Both the position numbers and the translations under genes were made by a program. Shown here one piece after another: positions 8,157 to 16,967 of a stretch of 64,000 nt of DNA. Source of the stretch: CAVQBP01 sp963723205 (GTDB taxonomy: Bacteria > Bacteroidota > Ignavibacteria > Ignavibacteriales > Ignavibacteriaceae); NCBI GenBank assembly GCA_963723205.1, contig CAVRQC010000033.1:434001-498000 (forward strand), given 5' to 3'. The notes below the pieces were generated by a model that was not told where the DNA came from, did no database searches, and was given only the letters and a program-made list of their open reading frames with translations. How positions within the stretch are numbered: the stretch's first letter is position 1; every line of letters starts with the position of its first letter.

Positions 8157-10688
8157 ATGTCCAAAACCAATAGAAGAACAAAAACACAAAAGAAAGCTGT
8201 AAAAGATACTTTCTTTTCAAAATTTAATTTGGAAGAATTTATTCCTCAGAAGTATCATATTCTTGCTTCAATATTGGTTATCGTTATCCTCTTTTTAATA
8301 TTCTTAAATCCTCTGTATTTTGGAGATAAAACTTTCCAGGCAGGCGATATAATGACTAGCAGGAGCCTGCAGCCTTATGTTAACAATCATGGTTCCGGTT
8401 ATACATTGTGGGACCCGTATATTTTTTGCGGTATGCCGGCTTATGCACTAGGACTTGGTTTTAAATGGTTCAATCTTATTTATGTTATCATATATTCTAT
8501 AAAGGGAATTTTCAGTAGTGTATTTTCAGTAGATTATGCTCAATGGACAATTTATTTAATAATTCTTGGAATAACTTCTTTCTTTTTACTCAAATATATT
8601 ACTAAAAATATTCTCGTTAGTTTGTTTTCTGCAGTAGCAACAGCATTTTCAACGGGACTCATTGTTTTCCTTTTTATAGGCCATGTAACAAAACTGCAGG
8701 CGCTGGCTTTCTATCCTTTATTCTTTTTAATGCTGCTTAAATTTCAAAATAAAATACGTCTAATCGATATTTTGATTTTAATTATCAGTTTGCAGGTTTC
8801 TATTCAGAGTTTTCATGCTCAAATAATATTTTATACAATTTTTGCTGTTGCAATTTTTTACATTTATTATTTTGTAAGAGCATTAATTAAAAAAGAAACT
8901 ATAGCCCAAATTATAAAATCGGCAGGGATATTTATCGTTGCACTCGTAATTGCTCTTCTCATACAATCAGATAATATAACGCAGATTTTTCAGTATACCC
9001 CATATTCAACCAGGGGAACGGAAAGTATTGTAGATAAAACAAGCGGAAAAGTAGAACAAAATACTTCAGAATACTATGAATATCATACAGGCTGGTCCTT
9101 TTCTCCCGGTGAAGTCTTAACATTTGTAATCCCTTCATATTATGGTTTTGGTAATTCAACTTATGATGGTCCTCTGACAAATAATCAACCAGTAAAAGTA
9201 AATACTTACTTCGGGCAAATGCAATTTGTTGATGTTGCTGTGGGGTATATGGGGATAATTGTATTTGTACTTGCTCTTTTTGGTATTTTTACCAACTGGA
9301 AAGAACCTTTTGTACAGTTCCTTACAATTTTATCTGTGATAGCTTTAATTATTTCATTTGGAAAAAATTTTCCGGTTCTTTTTGATCTATTATTTTATCA
9401 TCTTCCATATTTTAACAAATTCCGTGTCCCTTCGATGATTTTGGTGCTTGATCAGGTAAGCATTCCCGTTTTAGCCGGTTATGGACTAATGAGAATTATT
9501 TCTTTAAAGAATGAAGGTAATGAAAAATTAAAAAAAGTAGTTAAGAATTTAGCATTAGGTTTTTTGGCAGTTTTCGTTCTTTCTTTATTGCTTAATGGTG
9601 CAATTTCAAATTGGTTTGTCTCCAGGGTTAATGAATATGCTGCTTCTATTCGGCAGACGCAACCAAGGCTTGCCCAGCAGCATCAGGCTCTTGCAGAATA
9701 TACAGCAGGAATGTTTACCAATGATCTGATCTTTGCTCTCGCTTTCTTATCTATAACATTTTGGGCTGCATTCGGATATATAAATTCCAAAGTAAGCCGG
9801 GATTCATTTGTCATTGTTGTTATTCTGCTAACAATAATAGATCTTTGGAGAATTGATGCCAGAGGCGAAAATTACATTAATAATCCTGATTTAAAAAACC
9901 TCTTTACTCAACCGGATTATGTAACTGCAATTAAAAATCAGAAAGATAAACAGCCGTTTAGAGTGTTAAATTTAAAACAAGACGGTTCTTATGGTTCTTT
10001 TAATAATAATGCAAATTTCAATGCATATTTTCTATTAGAAGATCTTTACGGGTATTCTGCTATCAAACCCCGTGGATATCAGGATATTATTGATGTTGTT
10101 GGTCCCGCAAATCCAACTCTATGGAGAATGTTAAATGTTCAATATATTGTTACAAGTAAGCCCGTTAATGCTCCGGGATTTTCTCTAATAGATAAAACAG
10201 AGAACAGTGTGGTTTATAAGAATGATAATGCCCTTCCGAGAGTATATTTTGTTGACAGTATAAAAACCGAAAAGGGTATTTCTTTACTTAACAATATAAA
10301 AAACTCAACATTCGATCCTAAAAATGTCGCCTTTACAAATGTTAAAATAAACGTTGAGCCTACCGATACATCCGTTTATGCAAAGATAGTTGACTATAAA
10401 GATGAGTTAATAAAAGTCGATGCTAATGCTTCCGGAAATAATTTTCTGTTTCTAGGCGATACATATTTACCCTATGGATGGAAAGCAAAAATTGATGGAA
10501 AACCAACAGAAATATACAAAGCAAATTATAACTTTATGGGAATAATAGTACCTAAAGGTAAGCATATAGTAGAGTTTGCTTATGCACCTGCTAGTTTTTA
10601 TATAAGTAAGTATATTGTACTTATATTAAGCAGTTTGGTGATACTAATATTAATTTTTGCTTTAATTATCAAAAGAAGGAAGGCATAA
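8157..10688 (+). CDS. YfhO-like multi-pass membrane protein
   Basis: Large integral membrane protein of the YfhO family, whose members have a GT-C-like transmembrane half and are tied to glycosylation of cell-envelope polymers in Firmicutes and Bacteroidota. The 843 residues begin with a basic cytoplasmic stretch, then a hydrophobic segment near 34-54, then the family hallmark YTLWDPYIFCGMPAY and about a dozen membrane segments. After about residue 560 a soluble domain follows (VTAIKNQKDKQPFRVLNLK through YVPKGKHIVEF-like strands), ending in one last membrane helix and a basic KRRKA tail. A GGAAAA ribosome site precedes the ATG. It sits inside the glycan cluster. Substrate unknown. Confidence 0.82.
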   Translation: MSKTNRRTKTQKKAVKDTFFSKFNLEEFIPQKYHILASILVIVILFLIFLNPLYFGDKTFQAGDIMTSRSLQPYVNNHGSGYTLWDPYIFCGMPAYALGLGFKWFNLIYVIIYSIKGIFSSVFSVDYAQWTIYLIILGITSFFLLKYITKNILVSLFSAVATAFSTGLIVFLFIGHVTKLQALAFYPLFFLMLLKFQNKIRLIDILILIISLQVSIQSFHAQIIFYTIFAVAIFYIYYFVRALIKKETIAQIIKSAGIFIVALVIALLIQSDNITQIFQYTPYSTRGTESIVDKTSGKVEQNTSEYYEYHTGWSFSPGEVLTFVIPSYYGFGNSTYDGPLTNNQPVKVNTYFGQMQFVDVAVGYMGIIVFVLALFGIFTNWKEPFVQFLTILSVIALIISFGKNFPVLFDLLFYHLPYFNKFRVPSMILVLDQVSIPVLAGYGLMRIISLKNEGNEKLKKVVKNLALGFLAVFVLSLLLNGAISNWFVSRVNEYAASIRQTQPRLAQQHQALAEYTAGMFTNDLIFALAFLSITFWAAFGYINSKVSRDSFVIVVILLTIIDLWRIDARGENYINNPDLKNLFTQPDYVTAIKNQKDKQPFRVLNLKQDGSYGSFNNNANFNAYFLLEDLYGYSAIKPRGYQDIIDVVGPANPTLWRMLNVQYIVTSKPVNAPGFSLIDKTENSVVYKNDNALPRVYFVDSIKTEKGISLLNNIKNSTFDPKNVAFTNVKINVEPTDTSVYAKIVDYKDELIKVDANASGNNFLFLGDTYLPYGWKAKIDGKPTEIYKANYNFMGIIVPKGKHIVEFAYAPASFYISKYIVLILSSLVILILIFALIIKRRKA

Positions 10689-10726
10689 ATAAAATAAATG
10701 TTAAGTATCTTGTTTGATTATAAAGG

Positions 10727-12238
10727 ATGTTAAATAAGCTAAAGTATTTTCTAAAGCAGTCAGCAATTTATAGTATTGGTAATTTAGCCACAAAAGCTAG
10801 CGGGGTAATTCTTCTTCCTTTATATACCACCTATATTTCATTAGCCGAGTTTGGAATACTAGGCATAATTGATGTTACTATCCTGATTCTTGTTGAGCTG
10901 ATTAATCTGGGTCAGGGCCAGGCGCTGGTAATGCTTAATAATTCCGATGAATATGTTAATGATAAAAAACGTGTATTTTTTACTGTCCTATCTTCCTCAG
11001 TTCTAATATGTTTGGGATTTATTATCCTTGGTGAAATACTTCTCCCTTATATTTCAAAAATATTTTCTGAACCTGTAAGATATTATCATTTGCTAAGGCT
11101 GGCTCTCTATGTAATTGTGGCCAGGGTAATTAATAATATATATCTTAATAAACTAAGAGCAGATGAAAGATCTTCGGCATATACTGTTTTCAGTGTATCT
11201 AAATTATTGCTAACCCTCGGTTTTACTATTTATTTTCTTGCTTATGTTCATTTGAAAATTATCGGAATTCTGTATGCATATTTAATTTCCGAAACAGTAA
11301 TAATTATAATTTTATCACTTGTATTAGTTAAAAAGTTAGAGCCCAAATTTGCTAAAAAAATAATGTTAGCATCCATCTCATTCGGCTTTCCCCTTATTTT
11401 CGGTTCTCTTGCAATGATGTTATTAAATGTAAGTGATAGATATATAATAAAATATTTTACCAATAATGCCATGGTTGGTCTTTATGATCTGGGTTATCGT
11501 TTTGCCGGAATTTTAAATATGTTTTTCATAATGCCTTTTACTTTAGCTCTTATGCCGCAGGCCTATAAAATGTATACAAAAGAAGGGGATAAGCGTTATT
11601 ACAGTAAGCTAATGACTTATTTAACATTCGGTTTGGTCTGGCTGGGTTTGGGCATATCCATTTTCAGTAAGGAAGTAATCAAAATATTTGCTTTAAATCC
11701 TTCTTTTTGGCCGGCATATAAAATTGTTCCGATTGTAACAGCTTCCTACATCTTTTTCGGTATGCGCATTATTGCTTCATTGGGAATGTTTCTAACAAAA
11801 AAGACAAAGTATGTTGCTAATACTACTATAGTTGCGGCCGTTTTAAATATTTTATTAAATATTTTATTAATACCGAAATACGGAATGATTACAGCTGCAT
11901 ATACAACTCTTATCTCTTTTATTATTCTGTATTTTTTATCTTACTACTATTCAAATAAATGCTACGTAATTCCATTCGAAAATTCAAAACTATTAAAGTT
12001 ATTTATCTTAGGAACGGCATTTTATTTTATTGCGACTTTATTTAATGGAAATAGTTTAGTGGTTAGATTTTTAGTTAAAATATTACTTTTTATTATATTT
12101 CCTTTTTTACTTTTAGCCTGGAATTTTTATGAACCCATAGAGCTGGAAAGGATTGGTCAGTTTTATGGAAAATGGAAATCGCCAGCAAAGTGGAAAGACA
12201 ATTTCAAAAAAGAAATTTTCAATAACCTGGAAGAATAA
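10727..12238 (+). CDS. Polysaccharide flippase (Wzx/MVF type)
   Basis: Multi-pass membrane protein of the MOP exporter superfamily, expected to flip lipid-linked oligosaccharide from the cytoplasmic to the periplasmic face. The 503 residues contain about 12-14 hydrophobic segments. The opening QSAIYSIGNLATKASGVILLPLYTTYIS is typical of Wzx-like proteins, as are GFPLIFGSLAMMLLNVSDRYIIKYF at the start of the second half and the repeat of the two six-helix halves. A polar C-terminal tail of about 45 residues follows. It lies 38 bases after the YfhO-like gene. The family is clear; the exact glycan is not. Confidence 0.88.
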   Translation: MLNKLKYFLKQSAIYSIGNLATKASGVILLPLYTTYISLAEFGILGIIDVTILILVELINLGQGQALVMLNNSDEYVNDKKRVFFTVLSSSVLICLGFIILGEILLPYISKIFSEPVRYYHLLRLALYVIVARVINNIYLNKLRADERSSAYTVFSVSKLLLTLGFTIYFLAYVHLKIIGILYAYLISETVIIIILSLVLVKKLEPKFAKKIMLASISFGFPLIFGSLAMMLLNVSDRYIIKYFTNNAMVGLYDLGYRFAGILNMFFIMPFTLALMPQAYKMYTKEGDKRYYSKLMTYLTFGLVWLGLGISIFSKEVIKIFALNPSFWPAYKIVPIVTASYIFFGMRIIASLGMFLTKKTKYVANTTIVAAVLNILLNILLIPKYGMITAAYTTLISFIILYFLSYYYSNKCYVIPFENSKLLKLFILGTAFYFIATLFNGNSLVVRFLVKILLFIIFPFLLLAWNFYEPIELERIGQFYGKWKSPAKWKDNFKKEIFNNLEE

Positions 12239-12244
12239 TACGTT

Positions 12245-12355
12245 TTGATTAGAAAAATAAAAAATATTATCTGGAAGTTTTTAAATTTAATTGGGATTGG
12301 CGGACCGATTCAATTAATGCTTAACGGTGCTCTTAAAGGAAGATGGATGGTTTGA
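12245..12355 (+). pseudogene. N-terminal piece of a frameshifted methyltransferase
   Basis: A TTG codon at 12245 with GGAAGA about ten bases upstream opens a frame reading LIRKIKNIIWKFLNLIGIGG and on through QLMLNGALK, then stops at TGA 12353-12355. The methyltransferase that follows begins abruptly in the +1 frame with LLKEDGWFES. Removing one G from the AAAGG run at 12335-12339 would join the two into a protein of about 216 residues reading NGALKEDGWFESF. Similar methyltransferases carry such an N-terminal segment. Either a real mutation or a sequence error explains it. Confidence 0.6.
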
Positions 12356-12896
12356 AAGTTTTAAAACTAAGCAATCAATTGATAAAGATGGTAACCCTAT
12401 TCCATGGTGTACATATCCTTTCATTAAATTTATTGAACCGAGATTAAAGAAAAATTTTAATGTATTTGAATTTGGAGGAGGGAATTCTACAATCTGGTAT
12501 GCAAAAAGAGTAAATAGTATTAAAGCTGTTGAACATGATAAAGGATGGATTGAATATATTTCAAATAAAATGCCAAAGAATGCGAAGATCATTTATAGAG
12601 AATTATCATTGGATGGAGATTATTCAAAAGAAGTGTTGAATAACGGAAATAAGTATCATATAATTATTATAGATGGTAGAGACAGGAATAATTGCGCAAA
12701 AAATGGTTTAAATTGTTTAACAAATGACGGTGTAATTATTTTTGATAATTCAAACCTTCTTGATTATAAAGAATCAATGGATTTATTTCAAAATAAAGGA
12801 TTTAAAAGAATTGATTTTATAGGCCTGTCCCCGGTTACTAATCATAACAATTACACTTCTATTTTTTACAGAGAAGATAACTGTTTGGGTATTTGA
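12327..12896 (+). CDS. SAM-dependent methyltransferase (5' end shifted out of frame)
   Basis: Class I methyltransferase-like protein, probably decorating a glycan or lipid-linked intermediate. As it stands the open frame gives 189 residues from GTG at 12327, but the true N-terminus appears to lie upstream in another frame (12245-12355), so this GTG may not be used. Motif I is FEFGGGNSTIWYAK, followed by KAVEHDKGWIEYI (the acidic residue binding the SAM ribose), IIIIDGRDRNNCAKNGL and a C-terminal strand near VIIFDNSN. It overlaps the next glycosyltransferase by 4 bases and belongs to the glycan cluster. The methyl acceptor is unknown. Confidence 0.75.
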   Translation: MLLKEDGWFESFKTKQSIDKDGNPIPWCTYPFIKFIEPRLKKNFNVFEFGGGNSTIWYAKRVNSIKAVEHDKGWIEYISNKMPKNAKIIYRELSLDGDYSKEVLNNGNKYHIIIIDGRDRNNCAKNGLNCLTNDGVIIFDNSNLLDYKESMDLFQNKGFKRIDFIGLSPVTNHNNYTSIFYREDNCLGI

Positions 12897-14125
12897 TTAT
12901 TATGAAAGTCTTATTCACATTCGGAGGATTGCCGCATTATTATAATTATGTTTTAAGTAAGCTCAACGATGTGAAAGATCTTTCTATATACGTTATCACT
13001 CCGGAATCAAAAGGAGAAACTCTTGGAAAAGGTGTTTTCCAATCCACTAAAGGAATCAATTTTAATTTAATTAAGACTACAGAATATAAGTCATGGTATG
13101 GTAAAGTCTTCTTAAAAAACCTTTCTAAATTTGTAAAAGATATTAAACCTGATGTTTTGGTGATCATCTGGCCTTATGTGATAAGTTTGTTATTCCGTCC
13201 TTTATTCCTGTACAGTTTAAAAAAAAATAGAATAAAAATTATTTATAAAAGCATTCCGTTTGGAGTTCCAAAATTTAAAGATGGATTAACTTTCAAATCT
13301 AAAATTATAAATGAAGAGGGAGTGCTGCAAAAAGGATTGGCACATAATATCAATATATTTTTTCTTACCTTAATGCGAAAGATATATCTGAATATTATTG
13401 ATGCACATGTTAATTATGTTGAAGACGCATATGATATACTTGGCAGTTATGGTGTCCCAAATGAAAAAATTTTTATAACTTACAATTCGCCGAATACCGA
13501 TATACTTTTGGATGCCAAGAAAGGGATTGAAAAGAGTGAACCTATTCTGCCTGAAAATTTCTATAGAATAGTCCATGTCGGCAGATTAGTTAGATGGAAA
13601 AAAGTTGATTTATTAATTAAGGCAGTATCAAAACTTAAAGAAAAGTATAGCTCTATTGAGCTAATAGTAATAGGTTCAGGGCCGGAGGAAAAAAATCTTA
13701 AGGAGTTAGTGAATAAACATGATATTGAAAAAAATGTTAAATTTATTGGTTCTATTTACAATCCAGTTACATTAGGAAGATATCTTAATTCGTCTTCGAT
13801 ATACATTCTGGCAGGTATAGGCGGACTTTCAATAAATGAGGCAATGATTTTTGAAAAACCTATTATTTGTTCTGTTTGTGATGGTACTGAGAAAAAGTTA
13901 GTTAGAGAAGATTTTAACGGAAAGTTTTTTAAGGAAGATGATCTTGATGACCTTGTAGAAAAAATTGATTTACTCTTTGGTAATAAAGAGAAACTGAATC
14001 AAATGGGAAAGAATTCTCTTTCAATTATTAAAAATGAAGTAAACATTCATACAGTAATAAATGGATATATAAAAACTTTTAATTTTGTAACCGGCAACAA
14101 ATATAATTTATCTTATAATCAATGA
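12893..14125 (+). CDS. GT4-family glycosyltransferase
   Basis: GT-B fold transferase. The N-terminal half (KVLFTFGGLPHYYNYVLSKL) is divergent, while the C-terminal half has the family-4 hallmarks RIVHVGRLVRWKKVDLLIKA, LIVIGSGPEEKNLKELV, VKFIGSIYNP and the SINEAMIFEKPIICSVCDGT segment with the donor-binding Glu. The longest frame starts at TTG 12893, overlapping the methyltransferase stop by 4 bases; an in-frame ATG at 12902 (MKVLFTFGG) is a more natural start. 410 residues is a normal length. It lies in the run of tightly packed glycan genes and is probably translationally coupled. Confidence 0.85.
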   Translation: MIIMKVLFTFGGLPHYYNYVLSKLNDVKDLSIYVITPESKGETLGKGVFQSTKGINFNLIKTTEYKSWYGKVFLKNLSKFVKDIKPDVLVIIWPYVISLLFRPLFLYSLKKNRIKIIYKSIPFGVPKFKDGLTFKSKIINEEGVLQKGLAHNINIFFLTLMRKIYLNIIDAHVNYVEDAYDILGSYGVPNEKIFITYNSPNTDILLDAKKGIEKSEPILPENFYRIVHVGRLVRWKKVDLLIKAVSKLKEKYSSIELIVIGSGPEEKNLKELVNKHDIEKNVKFIGSIYNPVTLGRYLNSSSIYILAGIGGLSINEAMIFEKPIICSVCDGTEKKLVREDFNGKFFKEDDLDDLVEKIDLLFGNKEKLNQMGKNSLSIIKNEVNIHTVINGYIKTFNFVTGNKYNLSYNQ

Positions 14126-14931
14126 AATTATTTTTAGAAATTGCTTTTAAGAATACTTATAAATTTCTTGTTAGTTCGAATTACAGGGCGTTTTTAAGGC
14201 TCGCTTTATTATATGGAAATAAACCACGATATTCAAGAACGAGAATTAAAGTATTGAATTATAACATTACTTTGGTTGATCCGCTTTCATTTATATGGCA
14301 GTTTCAGGAAATATTTGTTGATGAAATTTATAAATTTAGTAGCTCAATCAATTCACCTGTAATTTATGATTGCGGTGCAAATATTGGAACAAGCTGTCTT
14401 TATTTCAAAAGGATTTTTCCGAATTCAAAAATAAAAGCTTTTGAAGCAGATCCGGAGATTTCAAAAGTTCTTTCATCGAATCTAAAAAATGAAAAGAATG
14501 TTCAGGTTATAAATAAAGCAATCTGGATAAATGATAATGGTATTGAAATTTCATTGGAAGGTGCGGATGCGGCATCAATTTATGGAAATAAAAATAAAGT
14601 TAAAATTGATTCTGTAAGGCTCAAAGATCTTCTTGAAACTGAAAAAAGAATAGATATGCTTAAAATTGATATTGAAGGAGCGGAAATTGATGTTATTAAA
14701 GACTGCAGAAAAAGCTTAAATAAGGTGGAAAATATTTTTATTGAGTTCCATTCATTTATAAATCATAGACAGGAACTCGATATTATTTTACAAATCTTAT
14801 CAGAAAATAATTTCAGATATTTTATAAAACAACCGGTAGATAGAAATATTCCATTTATAAATAAAACAAATAAAAACTATCCGGAAATGGATTTACAGTT
14901 AAATATTTTTGCTTATAAAATTGATAAATAA
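14122..14931 (+). CDS. FkbM-family methyltransferase
   Basis: SAM-dependent O-methyltransferase of the FkbM family, often found in surface-polysaccharide clusters where it methylates sugar hydroxyls. The 269 residues show motif I VIYDCGANIGTSCLYFKRIF, then KAFEADPEISKVL (SAM ribose contact) and the family signature MLKIDIEGAEIDVI near residue 183, followed by IFIEFHSF. The ATG overlaps the end of the upstream transferase by 4 bases (ATGA), indicating coupled translation. Length is typical. The glycan position methylated is unknown. Confidence 0.88.
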   Translation: MKLFLEIAFKNTYKFLVSSNYRAFLRLALLYGNKPRYSRTRIKVLNYNITLVDPLSFIWQFQEIFVDEIYKFSSSINSPVIYDCGANIGTSCLYFKRIFPNSKIKAFEADPEISKVLSSNLKNEKNVQVINKAIWINDNGIEISLEGADAASIYGNKNKVKIDSVRLKDLLETEKRIDMLKIDIEGAEIDVIKDCRKSLNKVENIFIEFHSFINHRQELDIILQILSENNFRYFIKQPVDRNIPFINKTNKNYPEMDLQLNIFAYKIDK

Positions 14932-15649
14932 ATTATATTCCATCTACAAAAGTCAATCTTTCGATCCCGGATTCATCGGGATATTCATTAATCCTTTCTT
15001 CTTTATAAGAAGGGGTTTATTGAATGGAATTAGGAAATATTCTAAGCAATTAAATGGAAACCTCCTCGATTTCGGATGCGGATCCAAACCATATAAAAAT
15101 TTGTTTCAAGTTGAAAATTATTTTGGTGTAGACATGATCGATCAGGGACATACCCATGAACAAGAGTTGGGAGATATAGATGTTTATTATGATGGTAAAA
15201 AACTTCCATTTAAAGATGAGTCTTTCGATTCACTTTTTAGCAGTGAGGTTTTTGAACATGTATTCAATCTGGAAGATATTTTAAAGGAATTAAAAAGAGT
15301 TCTAAAGAAAGGTGGAAAAGCTTTATTTACGGTACCTTTCGTTTGGGATGAACATGAAATACCGTTCGATTATGGCAGGTATTCTAGTTTTGGAATTAAA
15401 TATTTATTGGAGAAACACGGCTTTAGAGTAATTGCTTTGGAAAAAAGTACTAAATACCTTGAGACAGTTTTCCAGTTATGGAATTTATATCTTTATTATA
15501 AGCTTTATTCAAAAAATAAATATTTAAATATTTTTATTAATTTATTATGCATTTCACCTTTTACAATTATTGGAATAATATTTTCCAATATTCTACCAAA
15601 TAATAGAAATCTCTACAATAATAATATAATACTGGCAGAAAAAACCTAG
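14909..15649 (+). CDS. Class I SAM-dependent methyltransferase
   Basis: Methyltransf_11-type enzyme of 246 residues. Motif I is LLDFGCGSKPYKNLF, followed by YFGVDMIDQG, the LPFKDESFDSLFSSEVFEH segment around the SAM pocket, and LKELKRVLKKGGKALFTVPF, which is the usual post-motif helix and strand. A hydrophobic stretch near residues 210-230 suggests membrane association. The longest frame starts at TTG 14909 and overlaps the FkbM gene by 23 bases; a second TTG at 14921 is also possible. It is in the glycan cluster, so a sugar or lipid-linked glycan is the likely substrate. Confidence 0.82.
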   Translation: MLIKLINKLYSIYKSQSFDPGFIGIFINPFFFIRRGLLNGIRKYSKQLNGNLLDFGCGSKPYKNLFQVENYFGVDMIDQGHTHEQELGDIDVYYDGKKLPFKDESFDSLFSSEVFEHVFNLEDILKELKRVLKKGGKALFTVPFVWDEHEIPFDYGRYSSFGIKYLLEKHGFRVIALEKSTKYLETVFQLWNLYLYYKLYSKNKYLNIFINLLCISPFTIIGIIFSNILPNNRNLYNNNIILAEKT

Positions 15650-16914
15650 TGAAAGTTATTCATTTATGTGTTTCAGATATATTGGGTGGGGCTTCAAGAG
15701 CCGCTTATTCTTTAAATAAGTCGCTAAATGATGCTGGTATAAATTCTTCGATGTTTGTACAAAAAAAATTCAGCAATGATAATACCGTTTTCCCCTTTGT
15801 AGATTCAAGGATAAATGAATTTAAATATACAATTCGATTTCTTTTAGATTATCTTTTCATACGTTTTTTAACTGTAAAAGAACGAGGCAGGTTTTCCTAT
15901 CCATTTTCGGGCGTTAATATCGTAGAACATCCTTTAATTAAAGAGACCGATATCCTGCATCTTCATTGGATAAATCAAGGCTTTTTTTCTTTCAAAACTT
16001 TGTATTCACTTGCTAAATTAAATAAACCAATTGTCTGGACATTTCATGACATGTGGGCTTTTACCGGAGGCTGCCATTATAGTTTGGATTGTGAAAAATA
16101 TAAATCAAGTTGTTTAGAATGTCCCGCTTTGCGTTTGCCCGGTAAAAATGATTTTTCTCATAAGATATTTTCAGATAAAATTTCTCTATACAACAGTTTG
16201 AAATTCAGTATAGTTACTTGTAGCAATTGGCTTGCCGGGGAAGTTAAAAAAAGTTTTTTATTGAAAAATTATAATGCTACAGTGATTCCAAATACTCTAA
16301 ATATAAATGTATATAAACCAATCGAAAAGGATACCGCCCTTTCAGCATTTAACTTGCGGGGAGATAAATATTATATTCTTTTTGGAACCATGACCGTTAA
16401 GGATAGAAGAAAAGGCTTTTATTTATTGGAGGAGAGTTTAATTAAACTTTTCAAAAACAATGTTTCATTAAGAAACAAGATCGAAATAATTGTATTTGGT
16501 TCTGCCAATCAAGAATTATTGTCTAAAATTCCATTCAAAACTAATTTCCTGGGAAGAATTAATACTGATGAAAAAATAGCCTTAAGCTACAATTGTGCAG
16601 ATGTTTTTGTGGCTCCATCAATAGAAGATAATTTACCGAATACAGTGATGGAATCATTAGCATGTGGCACGCCTGTTGTTGCATTTAATATCGGCGGAAT
16701 GCCCGATATGATTGAACATGGAAAGAATGGTTATTTAGCCAATCCTTATTCAACAGATGAACTATCTAACGGTATAGATTGGATTTTAAAGGGAAAATCC
16801 GAAGGAAAAAATTTCCTGCTTTCCGCAAGGGAAAAGGTTATAAATAATTTTGCACCTGAAATTGTTTCAAAAAAATACATAAAAATATATAATTCATTTT
16901 CAAATATTTTTTAA
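15649..16914 (+). CDS. GT4-family glycosyltransferase
   Basis: GT-B fold family-4 transferase of 421 residues. The N-terminus KVIHLCVSDILGGASRAAYSL contains the Gly-rich loop seen in WcaC/Bme-type transferases, and ILHLHWINQGFFS with IVWTFHDMWAFTGGCHY is a hallmark of that subgroup. A CHYSLDCEKYKSSCLECPAL segment places four Cys close together. The C-terminal half has VAPSIEDNLPNTVMESLACG and PVVAFNIGGMPDMI, the E-x7-E donor site. The start GTG at 15649 shares its first base with the preceding TAG stop. Sugar specificity is unknown, though relatives build exopolysaccharides. Confidence 0.9.
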   Translation: MKVIHLCVSDILGGASRAAYSLNKSLNDAGINSSMFVQKKFSNDNTVFPFVDSRINEFKYTIRFLLDYLFIRFLTVKERGRFSYPFSGVNIVEHPLIKETDILHLHWINQGFFSFKTLYSLAKLNKPIVWTFHDMWAFTGGCHYSLDCEKYKSSCLECPALRLPGKNDFSHKIFSDKISLYNSLKFSIVTCSNWLAGEVKKSFLLKNYNATVIPNTLNINVYKPIEKDTALSAFNLRGDKYYILFGTMTVKDRRKGFYLLEESLIKLFKNNVSLRNKIEIIVFGSANQELLSKIPFKTNFLGRINTDEKIALSYNCADVFVAPSIEDNLPNTVMESLACGTPVVAFNIGGMPDMIEHGKNGYLANPYSTDELSNGIDWILKGKSEGKNFLLSAREKVINNFAPEIVSKKYIKIYNSFSNIF

Positions 16915-16967
16915 GAAATCATTGATTATAAAATAACTTAACTTCAAAAGTAAATTTGGGGAGTGAA

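Noticed and set aside
16950..16957. TAAATTTG before the lipoprotein gene as a promoter
   Set aside because: It is only about 10 bases before the start codon and overlaps the ribosome site region; no -33 box at the right distance.
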